Assembly: GCA_009927445.1 (NCBI GenBank)
Contig: RFMZ01000218.1
Span: 1 to 45,141, forward strand
Source of the DNA: Betaproteobacteria bacterium
GTDB lineage: Bacteria > Pseudomonadota > Gammaproteobacteria > Burkholderiales > Burkholderiaceae
Length of the DNA: 45,141 nt
Direction of reading: 5' to 3'
Shown: positions 16,049-23,876 of the stretch, piece after piece
How positions within the stretch are numbered: the stretch's first letter is position 1
How the letters are laid out: every line of letters begins with the position of its first letter
Notes under the pieces: generated by a model
The model's database searches: none
The model's input: only the letters and a program-made list of their open reading frames with translations
What the model was told of the DNA's origin: nothing
Position numbers and translations under genes: made by a program

Positions 16049-17047
16049 ATGCAGATATCTGAACTGTTGCAGAAGTCATTTTGGAATCATTTTGGCCCAG
16101 CAATCTTGATAAGTACTTTCATATTGGGTAATGCAAATGCCCAATACCCTGATAAAGCTCTTACCCTAGTTATTCCATTTCCACCAGCAGGCTCGACCGA
16201 TGTCCTCGGAAGATTATTAGCACAAACCATGTCCTCCTCGCTTGGACAAAATGTCATTGTTGAAAATACCGGTGGTGCCGGTGGGACAATTGGGGCTGGG
16301 CGCGTCGCAAGAGCAAATCCTGATGGCTATACCGCGCTGTTTCATAATATGGCGCAAGCTAGTGCGCCAGCTCTTTATGCAAAACTACCCTATGACCCGA
16401 ATGTGGATTTTGAGCCAGTGGGTATGGTCGCAAATGTTCCCATGATTTTAGTGGCTCGTAAAGATTTTCCAGCTAATGGACTTAGCGGTCTCCTCGAATT
16501 TGATGCGAAAAATCCCGGTAAATTAAACTTTGCAAATGCCGGTATTGGTGCTACCTCACACTTGTGTGAAGTCTTATTAAAATCAGTTACCTCCGCTAAC
16601 TGGGCATCAATTCCATATAAGGGGACTGGTCCGGCTTTAAATGATCTATTGGGAGGTCAAGTTGACTTAATTTGCGACCAACCTGCAAGTACCATAAGCC
16701 ATATTAAAGCAGGAACCTTAAAGCCAATCGCTGTAGCAACAAAAGAACGGATCAAATCTTTACCGCAAGTACCAACTTTTGCAGAATCCGGCTTACCAAA
16801 ATTTGAACTAGCAGTTTGGCATGGATTATATTTACCGAAGAACACCCCTAAACCAATTGTGGAACGAGTGGCTAACTCACTCCGAGCAGCGCTCAAAGAT
16901 CCTATCCTAGTGCAACGTTATACCGAAATGGGCGCTATGATTGCCCCACCAAACACTGTAAATCCTGATTACTTAAAAAGTTTTCTAAGAGCAGATATCG
17001 ATAAATGGAAAGTAGCAATGAAAAATGCCAATATTCAACCTGAGTAA
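16049..17047 (+). CDS. Bug-family periplasmic tricarboxylate-type receptor
   Basis: A 332-aa Bug receptor with a signal peptide ending near ANAQ. The core motifs are YPDKALTLVIPFPPAGSTD, VENTGGAGGTIGAG, NPDGYTALFHN and IPYKGTGPALNDLLGG. The usual VENRPGA is changed to VENTGGA. The ATG follows GGGATAA at the end of the lactonase-like gene. A beta-hydroxyacid dehydrogenase lies 137 bases downstream. Confidence 0.92.
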   Translation: MQISELLQKSFWNHFGPAILISTFILGNANAQYPDKALTLVIPFPPAGSTDVLGRLLAQTMSSSLGQNVIVENTGGAGGTIGAGRVARANPDGYTALFHNMAQASAPALYAKLPYDPNVDFEPVGMVANVPMILVARKDFPANGLSGLLEFDAKNPGKLNFANAGIGATSHLCEVLLKSVTSANWASIPYKGTGPALNDLLGGQVDLICDQPASTISHIKAGTLKPIAVATKERIKSLPQVPTFAESGLPKFELAVWHGLYLPKNTPKPIVERVANSLRAALKDPILVQRYTEMGAMIAPPNTVNPDYLKSFLRADIDKWKVAMKNANIQPE

Positions 17048-17184
17048 AATATTTACAGATAAATTGTTATAGCTAAGTTTGTAGTTTTTTTTTTAGGCAA
17101 ACAGTTGCTCAGACACGCTAAACTCCTAACTAAAATTAGCGCGATGATTCGATCAAACTTCGCTTTTATTTCAAAGGATTAAGA

Positions 17185-18078
17185 ATGAACCAACGTATTG
17201 GAGTTATTGGAATCGGCGCAATGGGTTGGCCTATGGCTGCTTGTCTATTGAAAAATGCTTACCAAGTCAGTGTTTTTGATAACCGCCCCGAACAAGTTAA
17301 AAACTTTGTGCAAGAATTTGGCGGCACACCCAGCCATTCTCTGCAAGAACTTGCAGAATTATCTGATGTTGTCATTACGATTTTGCCTAATAGTCAGATT
17401 GTGGAGGCAGTAATCTTTGGTAAAGATGGTATAGCACCCTATTTAAAAAAAGGGACTACCATAATCGAAATGACATCTGGTGTTCCAGCAGTAACAATTG
17501 ACTTATCCGAGCGACTATCAAAACTTGACGTAACTCTATTCGACGCACCAGTCTCGGGAGGAGTACCAAGGGCTATTACCGGCGAATTATCTATTATGGC
17601 TGGTGGAGTCGATGCAGATATCGAGCAAGCGATGCCAATCTTAAAATCAATGGGCACAGTTATCAAAACCGGAGCCATCGGTACCGGACACGCAATGAAG
17701 GCTTTAAATAACTTAGTTTCTGCAGGTGGTTTTTTAATTGGAATTGAAGCTTTACTGATTGGTTCAAAATTTGGCATTGACCCTGAAACGATGGTCGATA
17801 TACTGAACGTCTCAAGCGGTATGAACAATAGTACTCAAAAGAAATTCAAGCAATATGTGTTGTCGCGAAAATATAATTCCGGCTTTTCTTTATCCCTCAT
17901 GGCTAAAGATCTGGGTATTGCTTTAGACATGGCTCATGATGATGACATTGCAAGCCCTTTTGCGACTCTCTGCCAAGAAATTTGGAGTCAAGCAAGTCTA
18001 GACCTTGGTCCACAAGCTGACCATACTGCCCTAGCTCTTTACAGTGAGAAATTAGCGGGTAGTGCGGTGATGAAATAA
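17185..18078 (+). CDS. Beta-hydroxyacid dehydrogenase (GarR/3-hydroxyisobutyrate dehydrogenase family)
   Basis: A 297-aa NAD(P)-dependent dehydrogenase. The Rossmann motif is GIGAMGWPMA. The substrate motif is DAPVSGG (about residue 116) and the catalytic Lys is in GHAMKALNN. The C-terminal helical domain includes GFSLSLMAKDL. AAAGGA precedes the ATG. Family members reduce tartronate semialdehyde (GarR), 3-hydroxyisobutyrate or L-threonate. A glucarate-type module lies 7 kb away, so tartronate semialdehyde reductase is an attractive but unproved reading. A CGCTAA/TTAGCG hairpin (17116-17141) lies in its leader. Confidence 0.87.
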   Translation: MNQRIGVIGIGAMGWPMAACLLKNAYQVSVFDNRPEQVKNFVQEFGGTPSHSLQELAELSDVVITILPNSQIVEAVIFGKDGIAPYLKKGTTIIEMTSGVPAVTIDLSERLSKLDVTLFDAPVSGGVPRAITGELSIMAGGVDADIEQAMPILKSMGTVIKTGAIGTGHAMKALNNLVSAGGFLIGIEALLIGSKFGIDPETMVDILNVSSGMNNSTQKKFKQYVLSRKYNSGFSLSLMAKDLGIALDMAHDDDIASPFATLCQEIWSQASLDLGPQADHTALALYSEKLAGSAVMK

Positions 18079-18218
18079 CTTCGAACATCTTTTAAAAATT
18101 GATCTGGCCAAAGTATATCTATCATCAATTGATTATTGAAATGATAACTCTTGGACTCATAACTGCGGGATTTATTAATTGAGGCTTATTACAATCTGTT
18201 TTTAGACACACTTCCGTC

Positions 18219-18569
18219 CTACCCAAAAAAACAACCATACTCATCCTGTGAGACTACCCGAACAAATTCTTCTAGGGATTCAACAGATTCACATGGCTCA
18301 TACCGATCCCACTGAAGATTCTGCCTGAGCCAATACATTTTCCATATTTGGGATGATTTTACATAGGTAATCTTCACGAATGGGCTTCGCCTAGTAATCG
18401 TATTATCCCGCCAATCAGGTCTAACTTCTACAAGCGTTATCGATTGTTTATCCACATCATAGTCAAAATGTAACAAATTCCAAGTTACCTGATCTTTGGG
18501 AGATATATTAATGCAATACCCACCAATGATGTGCTCAATTCTTTTTAGTTCAAATTCTGAAAAGGCCAT
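18219..18569 (-). CDS. DUF3024 family protein
   Basis: A 116-aa soluble protein of unknown function. The pattern of charged N-terminus, VEVRPDW, FVKITYVKSSQIWKMYWLRQ, WDRYEP, and the C-terminal DEYGCFFG is that of DUF3024. The start is put at ATG 18569, because the track of open frame reaches 18575 only through a TTG. It is separated from its neighbours and has no clear operon partner except the short ORF just upstream. Confidence 0.75.
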   Translation of the reverse strand: MAFSEFELKRIEHIIGGYCINISPKDQVTWNLLHFDYDVDKQSITLVEVRPDWRDNTITRRSPFVKITYVKSSQIWKMYWLRQNLQWDRYEPCESVESLEEFVRVVSQDEYGCFFG

Positions 18570-18601
18570 ACGCAAATCTCATGATTAAATATTCTATTCA
18601 A

Positions 18602-18853
18602 TTACAACTTTAAAATTCGTTTTTTGATTGATTCCTCAGGATACAGCATAACTAATAATCTTGAAATAGTCTGCCCCATATAAATTATCATATGACGAAT
18701 TATATGATCTACCTCAGCATAAACCGGCAAGCTATAAATATGCTGACGCTGTCGATAGTAAAAAAGTATCCCGTGCGTCTCTAACATGACCTCAATCTCT
18801 TGCAAAGTTATCTGCCTCGGATCAACCGAGCCAAAGCCAAAAAACTTTCTCAA
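18602..18853 (-). CDS. Hypothetical small protein, start uncertain
   Basis: An 83-residue open frame ending 26 bases before the DUF3024 gene. It lacks any ATG near its 5' end; TTG at 18853 is the first usable start and the frame closes upstream at a TAA. The product is basic and aromatic with no signal peptide or domain that I recognise. It may be a real short gene, a decayed fragment, or a start lost to an unseen frameshift. Confidence 0.35.
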   Translation of the reverse strand: MRKFFGFGSVDPRQITLQEIEVMLETHGILFYYRQRQHIYSLPVYAEVDHIIRHMIIYMGQTISRLLVMLYPEESIKKRILKL

Positions 18854-18951
18854 CTCAACACATAATGGGCGAAATATTTGTCTAAATTACGCCATATATC
18901 AAATCGGTAATTCTATTTTTTAAGTCAAGTATTAAACTCAAATGAAGCCAT

Positions 18952-20229
18952 CTACATATGCGTATTTGCTGGAGACGATGCTTGCCACAAATGCACTCGC
19001 CAATAAACCGTCATACCGATCGTTAAGAGTAATCCACAAAGTGAATAAATACTGGCCATCACACTAAAGCCATAGGCATTAATCAGTGGGCCCGATACTA
19101 ATAAACCAAGAGTTAAGCCCCAAATTGCTAAAATCCGCATACCCATCACGCGTCCACGATAAGCTTGCTCTGTACCTCTGAGCATGACCGCCGCTAACGG
19201 GGTCAAACAAAGACTTTGGGCAAAACCAGCACCTACTAGAAGTACCATCCCAAGAATCATTTGATTTACTTGAGCAAAGACTAAATCAATTAAAAACCAT
19301 GCGCAAGCAGCAACAATCATCGTTTGTGATGCGCGTAGCTTGAATCGATTACTACTCAGCACAACAGATGCTAACAGCCCACCAAATGCAAAGCTAGCGC
19401 CTAAAAAACCAAGTCCGGTTTGATCCGTTTCGTAAATATTTTTAGCAACATAAGGTAGTAATCCTAAAAACAAAGGAAATCCTAAAAAATTGGCTAAAAA
19501 AGCAACGCCTAAAGCTCCCAAAAGTATCGGTTTATCGGATATATAAATAAAGGCTTCTCGTAAATCCTGCAAAGGCGTAGCCGGCACTTTATGCGGATCT
19601 GGGACGAAATGATCGTCGACTTGAAAGGCTAATAAAAAACTACAAATATATAAAAGCGTAATAACAACATAGGCTGCGGTCATGCCTAAATAGGCTACTG
19701 CTCCAGCGCCAGCAAGTGCACCAGCCATGCGCGCTGAGTCCGAGGTAATACGAGATACCCCTAAAGCCCCCATCAGTAAGTGCGGCGGTTGCGTTTGAGC
19801 AATCAAGGCATAACGAAACACCATATCCGAAGGACGGATCATCCCTACAATACCCGCAATGAAAAGAACTATATAGGGATTAAGTGCATCAAGCCAGCCT
19901 AAGACTAGGAGTGTGCCTGCCAAAAAAGCATAAATAGCCCTTGTTACCCAAAGCATTCGACGGTAACCCATTCGATCACCTGCAACGCCAAAAAGTGGTG
20001 AGACTAAAGCACCAAAATACTGTAAAGCCCCAAATATCACTAAAAGAATTACCGACTCGGATTTGATTAAGATATACCACCCTAAAATCAGCGTTTCCAT
20101 TTCAAAGGCCCAAGATGTTGTCAAATCAGAAGGCCATTGAAAACGAAAACTTTTCACCCCAAATGGCGCTAACCAATTTGGCTTTTTCATTGAGGATGAG
20201 GAACTAGGTGACTTGATGCTTGGTTGCAT
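18952..20229 (-). CDS. Major facilitator superfamily exporter (EntS/MFS_3-like)
   Basis: A 425-aa membrane protein with about 12 hydrophobic segments. After a Ser-rich cytosolic leader (SPSSSSS), SFRFQWPSDLTTSWAFEMETLILGWYIL (quoted as segments) leads into the first helices. The loop GVAGDRMGYRRML is the MFS A-motif between helices 2 and 3. The overall layout resembles the enterobactin-exporter-like MFS group. It is transcribed away from the FAH-family hydrolase gene. The substrate is not predictable; an internal ATG at 20190 would remove 13 residues. Confidence 0.85.
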   Translation of the reverse strand: MQPSIKSPSSSSSMKKPNWLAPFGVKSFRFQWPSDLTTSWAFEMETLILGWYILIKSESVILLVIFGALQYFGALVSPLFGVAGDRMGYRRMLWVTRAIYAFLAGTLLVLGWLDALNPYIVLFIAGIVGMIRPSDMVFRYALIAQTQPPHLLMGALGVSRITSDSARMAGALAGAGAVAYLGMTAAYVVITLLYICSFLLAFQVDDHFVPDPHKVPATPLQDLREAFIYISDKPILLGALGVAFLANFLGFPLFLGLLPYVAKNIYETDQTGLGFLGASFAFGGLLASVVLSSNRFKLRASQTMIVAACAWFLIDLVFAQVNQMILGMVLLVGAGFAQSLCLTPLAAVMLRGTEQAYRGRVMGMRILAIWGLTLGLLVSGPLINAYGFSVMASIYSLCGLLLTIGMTVYWRVHLWQASSPANTHM

Positions 20230-20390
20230 GCGATGATATTACAGGATTTAAAAACCGAAGTGATAAACTAGATCGGAAGGAATAATTGCCGGATAAATTT
20301 GTAAAGCTGTAATTAAAAGAGATTTCTTTATACCAGCAATTTTGTAGATTAACATACTAAAATAAATACAATTAATCGTTAGGAGACTCG

Positions 20391-21179
20391 ATGGCAAAAT
20401 GGTGCAGATTTAACTTAGATGGCCAAGCTAGTTTTGGCCTGATTGAAGAAAAACGTGTCATTGCTGTGCATGGATCCCCCTTTGGTCCGTATGTCCAAAC
20501 TAACCAATCCTTTGAGATCGCTGATATACAGTTTTTACCGCCTGTAATCCCACCCACTTTTTATTGTGTGGGCATTAACTACAAAGACCATATTATTCAA
20601 ATGGCAGCTCTGCGTGGGAAAGAACCAGTCTTTCCTCCTAAAGCAGACATCGGCTACCGCGCAAATAGTGCTCTGTGTGCGCATGGTGATCCAATCCTTA
20701 AGCCCGCCAATTCAACAAATGCTTTTCAGTATGAAGGTGAACTAGTTGTAGTCTTTGGTAAACAAGCAAAACATCTAACCTATGACAACGCCCTTGATTG
20801 TGTCTTTGGCTATACCATCGGTAATGATGTCAGTGAGAGAACATGGCAGGCAGAAGATCGAACTCTATGGCGTGCTAAAAATAGTGACTCTTTCAAACCC
20901 ATGGGACCATGGATCGAAACCGATGTAAATCTCGATAAAATGATGACCACAGTTGCAGTTAACGGTACAGTCCATACAAAATTTGCGACAAATAACATGA
21001 TTTTTGGTATTCGAGATTATATTGTTGAGATTACAAAATATATGACTATTCAACCAGGGGATGTCATGTGGATGGGAACAGATGGGGTTCCCTCCAATAT
21101 TAAACATGGGGATCAAGTCGATATCACAATCTCCGGAATCGGTACACTTTCTAATACTGTTATACAACTTAGCGCTTAA
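20391..21179 (+). CDS. Fumarylacetoacetate hydrolase (FAH) family protein
   Basis: A 262-aa enzyme with the FAH C-terminal fold. CVGINYKDH starts the domain, the metal motif is EGE in YEGELVVVFG, and GYTIGNDVSER, DSFKPMGPW and TISGIGTLSN complete the set. Members hydrolyse C-C bonds of acylpyruvates, decarboxylate oxaloacetate, or isomerise 2-hydroxyhepta-2,4-dienedioate. TAGGAG is correctly spaced before the ATG. A class II aldolase starts two bases after the stop, so the pair form an operon; this resembles other acid-degradation gene pairs in Burkholderiales. Confidence 0.9.
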   Translation: MAKWCRFNLDGQASFGLIEEKRVIAVHGSPFGPYVQTNQSFEIADIQFLPPVIPPTFYCVGINYKDHIIQMAALRGKEPVFPPKADIGYRANSALCAHGDPILKPANSTNAFQYEGELVVVFGKQAKHLTYDNALDCVFGYTIGNDVSERTWQAEDRTLWRAKNSDSFKPMGPWIETDVNLDKMMTTVAVNGTVHTKFATNNMIFGIRDYIVEITKYMTIQPGDVMWMGTDGVPSNIKHGDQVDITISGIGTLSNTVIQLSA

Positions 21180-21181
21180 AT

Positions 21182-21934
21182 ATGACAACCTCGATTGGGC
21201 AAGAACTACATATCTCCGATGCTGAGTGGCAAGAACGGATTAACCTAGCCGCTTGCTATCGCTTGTTAGCCTTATATGGTTGGGATGATGTGATCTATAA
21301 CCATGCCAGTGTTCGGGTGCCTGGTGAGCCTACTATGTTTCTCATGAAAGCCCACACACTTTTATACCAAGAGGTCACTGCTAGTAACCTAGTGAAAGTA
21401 TCGATGCATGCCGACCTAGATGAGTCTTCGGGCGTGAATCGCCCCGGCTTTACACTCCATGGTGGTATCTATTTGGCTAGACCAGATGTGTATAGTGCAG
21501 TCCATGTCCATACGCAAACAGGTCAAGCAATATCTATCCTACAATGTGGCCTTTTAATGATTAGTCAAAGTGCGATGCGATTTTATAATCGCCTGGGCTA
21601 TCACCCCTATGAGGGACTAACAGATGCCTTTACCGAACGACCCCGAATTGCAGCAAACCTCGCTCAACACCGCGCCCTCATCATGGAAAATCATGGGGTA
21701 TTAACCGTCGGCACAACTGTTCGAGAGAGTTTTATTTTGCTGAAATATCTTTTAGATGCTGCCCAAATTCAATTACAGGTTCAAGCAAGCGGCCAAGCAC
21801 TGCGCTTCATTCCAGAAGATATTTGTGAAAAAACGGCAGCGCAATATACCAAACATGATCAGGGCCGTGGCGCTGACGATTGGCCAGCTTATCTTCGTAA
21901 ACTTGATTTAATCGATGCGAGTTATCGAAGTTAA
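21182..21934 (+). CDS. Class II aldolase/adducin family protein
   Basis: A 250-aa metal-dependent aldolase or decarboxylase. Zn ligands are H108 and H110 (SAVHVHTQTG) and H171 (ENHGVLTVG). The Ser/Asn-rich phosphate-binding loops typical of fuculose-phosphate aldolase are weak, so a non-phosphorylated acid substrate is likely. It follows the FAH-family gene by two bases. A promoter-like sequence and a terminated short transcription unit begin 36 bases after its stop. Confidence 0.88.
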   Translation: MTTSIGQELHISDAEWQERINLAACYRLLALYGWDDVIYNHASVRVPGEPTMFLMKAHTLLYQEVTASNLVKVSMHADLDESSGVNRPGFTLHGGIYLARPDVYSAVHVHTQTGQAISILQCGLLMISQSAMRFYNRLGYHPYEGLTDAFTERPRIAANLAQHRALIMENHGVLTVGTTVRESFILLKYLLDAAQIQLQVQASGQALRFIPEDICEKTAAQYTKHDQGRGADDWPAYLRKLDLIDASYRS

Positions 21935-21969
21935 ACGGATGTTGCTTCAGAATGTACTTGTTTGATGGC

Positions 21970-21998
21970 TTGACTTGCTTTAGTACTGAACGTATTTT
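21970..21998 (+). promoter_or_regulatory. Candidate sigma-70 promoter for the 22005-22131 transcript
   Basis: TTGACT (21970-21975) and TATTTT (21993-21998) are separated by exactly 17 bases. The -35 element matches consensus at five of six positions. It lies after the aldolase stop and before a hairpin-rich stretch that ends in a terminator. Confidence 0.5.
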
Positions 21999-22004
21999 TT
22001 CATA

Positions 22005-22131
22005 GCCCGCTCCTTCGAGCAATAGCTTCGACTGTAAAGTTTATGTTTACAATCCCTTCGCTGTGTAAACAACTCATTTCTCGTCAACCAATAGCAAAGT
22101 AAGTCTTCTGAGCAGCAAGCTGCTTTTTTTT
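22005..22131 (+). ncRNA. Candidate small RNA or 5' leader with alternative hairpins
   Basis: A predicted transcript of about 125 nt between a promoter-like pair and an intrinsic terminator, with no ORF. Three complementary blocks compete. TGTAAA (22033-22038) can pair with TTTACA (22046-22051), or GTTTACA (22045-22051) can pair with TGTAAAC (22064-22070), but not both. A tight GCTC-CTTC-GAGC hairpin lies at the 5' end. This could be a free sRNA, or an attenuating leader for the aquaporin-like gene 180 bases downstream. No known riboswitch class is recognised. Confidence 0.4.
22111..22131 (+). terminator. Rho-independent terminator
   Basis: AGCAG-CAAG-CTGCT stem-loop (22111-22124) followed by a run of eight T. 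It terminates either the FAH/aldolase operon or the candidate small RNA. Confidence 0.7.
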
Positions 22132-22293
22132 CATAAAACAGCTAAAACGAGAATTCTAAATAAAGCAATGAAGCATAATCTTCGGACTTCATTAGCCCCA
22201 AATTACTCAGATTTTTCTGACAAAAATTTCATCCAAAAGTGGCAGTCAAGATGTGGATAAAACACTATGCTTGCACTCCCATCAATCGCAATC

Positions 22294-22312
22294 AAAAGGA
22301 GAAGTTTCATTG
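22294..22312 (+). promoter_or_regulatory. Ribosome binding site that sets a TTG start for the aquaporin-like gene
   Basis: AAAAGGAG (22294-22301) lies eight bases before TTG 22310. The upstream GTG at 22253 in the same frame has no such site and would add a hydrophilic stretch of 19 residues. Confidence 0.6.
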
Positions 22313-23239
22313 GAAAATAATCATCAATCCCAGTTTTTTTTAATCCATCAATTTTTTGCTGAAATGTTAGGTACTTGTCTAGTAATTCTAATTGGGGGTT
22401 CTTGCTTTATGATCAGTTATATCAACCCACAAATCAGCATGAGTCAATTAGAAATTGCGCTAGCCTATGGCTTAAGCGTACTCTTAATTGGAGGTGGAAT
22501 TTTTCAGATTTCTGGCTGTCATCTAAACCCCATTGTTAGTCTAGGTATGTATTTTTCTGGGCTACTCAAGTTTAAACAATTACCTAGTTATATGACTGGC
22601 CAACTACTTGGATCTATCATTGCAACTAGCTTTCTATACTTTATAGTCGATGGCCAAATAGAACCCTTTTTAAGAGGTACGGATGAGGCGATCATGATGA
22701 TCAAAGAGCGCCTCGTATTTCTCTCGCCGCCGATGCATTTTATTTTAGAAACAATTCTTAACGCGACTCTAGTCTTTACGATTGTTAGTAGCCACACGAA
22801 TATCAATAGGCGATATTTAGTGCCATTTATTTACGGTGCAAGCATGCTCTTAGTCCAACTCATTAGCCTACAAGTATTTATGTTTCCGATGAATCCTATT
22901 GAAAGCTTGGCTTTAACTCTGTTTGACCCTCACTGGAATTGGCAACAAATTATTCATATTTGGCTAGCACCCTTTGTTGGGGTAGGAGTTGGAGTATTTG
23001 TCTACCACTTATTCAATCATGTCCAGTTAGTTGAAAGTATTACTGCCCATGAAATACTACTCGACTCACCAAATGCCCCCAAAAAGCATGTCTCTCGCCC
23101 ACTAAACCAGTCGTCAATAAAAATATCCCCTTTGGAATCTAGATATCCTCAAAATTCAAGAAAAAAAAGGCCATCCCGACAGGCTAAGCGTGTTGAAAAA
23201 GAAACTTTTTTCTTTGAAGATACGCCTATTAAAAATTGA
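22310..23239 (+). CDS. Divergent aquaporin/MIP-family channel
   Basis: About 309 aa with six hydrophobic segments arranged as two repeats. The first half begins FFAEMLGTCLVILIGG and has the re-entrant loop SGCHLNPIVSLG; the second has FPMNPIESLALTL. Both NPA boxes are therefore NPI, and the Arg that follows the second NPA in normal aquaporins (NPARS), part of the ar/R selectivity filter, is a Glu here. A roughly 60-residue basic cytosolic tail (RKKRPSRQAKR) follows the last helix. The start TTG at 22310 is preferred for its ribosome site. The permeant solute cannot be that of AqpZ or GlpF without this Arg; function unknown. Confidence 0.75.
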   Translation: MENNHQSQFFLIHQFFAEMLGTCLVILIGGSCFMISYINPQISMSQLEIALAYGLSVLLIGGGIFQISGCHLNPIVSLGMYFSGLLKFKQLPSYMTGQLLGSIIATSFLYFIVDGQIEPFLRGTDEAIMMIKERLVFLSPPMHFILETILNATLVFTIVSSHTNINRRYLVPFIYGASMLLVQLISLQVFMFPMNPIESLALTLFDPHWNWQQIIHIWLAPFVGVGVGVFVYHLFNHVQLVESITAHEILLDSPNAPKKHVSRPLNQSSIKISPLESRYPQNSRKKRPSRQAKRVEKETFFFEDTPIKN

Positions 23240-23284
23240 TTTAATAGAATCGCTTTATGAGTTCTATTACTTAACAACTAGGCC

Positions 23285-23323
23285 TCTAGAACCATTAGCT
23301 TCATGAGCCTTGGTTCTAGAACC
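23285..23323 (-). terminator. Long hairpin between convergent genes
   Basis: TCTAGAACCA (23285-23294) pairs perfectly with TGGTTCTAGA (23311-23320). The right arm overlaps a 12-bp palindrome GGTTCTAGAACC (23312-23323). It begins just after the stop of the - strand gene and 46 bases after the + strand gene, so it probably protects or terminates one or both mRNAs, though no T-run is present. Confidence 0.4.
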
Positions 23324-23326
23324 GGC

Positions 23327-23662
23327 TTAAATAGTTTGAATAACTAAAAAATTAAAAATTTTCTTAATGATGCTTACAAACACAACCAAGTCTTGCTCAC
23401 ATAAGAAATAATCACAATGTAAAAATTTTTCAAACTGCCTTCCCAAATCATCCCCGGACTGATCCCGATACTCAAGAGGCCAAGCCTGCACAATCTCATC
23501 ACTCGATAAATACAACAAACAAGCGATCAATAACGTACTATAGGGCCGTTGCCTTGGTGCTTTTAAGACAGATCCTAAATTCTTCTTCACTACCGGTAAA
23601 ACTTTTGCACTTACAAATACGCTAGCTATTACTCCAACGATGATGATTACCTGTTCCAACAT
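23327..23662 (-). CDS. Hypothetical membrane protein
   Basis: About 111 aa from the ATG at 23662. GGAGG lies only two to three bases before it, which is short; a TTG at 23671 lacks a site. The N-terminus is a membrane segment (LEQVIIIVGVIASVFV), followed by a basic loop (KAPRQRPYS) and a second short hydrophobic stretch (LLIACLLYL). The tail is soluble with two Cys (HCDYFLCEQD). I do not recognise a family. It converges with the aquaporin-like gene. Confidence 0.45.
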   Translation of the reverse strand: MLEQVIIIVGVIASVFVSAKVLPVVKKNLGSVLKAPRQRPYSTLLIACLLYLSSDEIVQAWPLEYRDQSGDDLGRQFEKFLHCDYFLCEQDLVVFVSIIKKIFNFLVIQTI

Positions 23663-23775
23663 ACCCTCCAATTCAGTGTTCTTGCACGGAGTGATATCTT
23701 AGTAGATGGGTCTTTTCGAGCGGCTTGATTTGAAGTAAGTATTTTCTGAAATGGGTGTCAGAAGATATCGGAAAT

Positions 23776-23806
23776 TTGATTGGTAAAGACCATGTAGTCC
23801 TATAAT
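23776..23806 (+). promoter_or_regulatory. Candidate promoter of the lipoprotein hydrolase gene
   Basis: A perfect TATAAT (23801-23806) lies 71 bases before the ATG. TTGATT (23776-23781) is the best -35 candidate but the spacer is 19 bases, so the promoter may be weak or activated. Confidence 0.35.
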
Positions 23807-23876
23807 CAAATAACTAATTATTAAAATTACAAATAGTTATCGATAAATCGCCCCATCAATGGAAATATAAAAGCCT

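Noticed and set aside
20230..20390. Promoters between the MFS and FAH-family genes
   Set aside because: Several AT-rich hexamers (TTGTAG, TACAAT) are present, but their spacing (10 or 19 bases) does not make a convincing pair.
22588..22806. Antisense ORF inside the aquaporin-like gene
   Set aside because: A shadow frame of a well-supported coding region, with no start signal.
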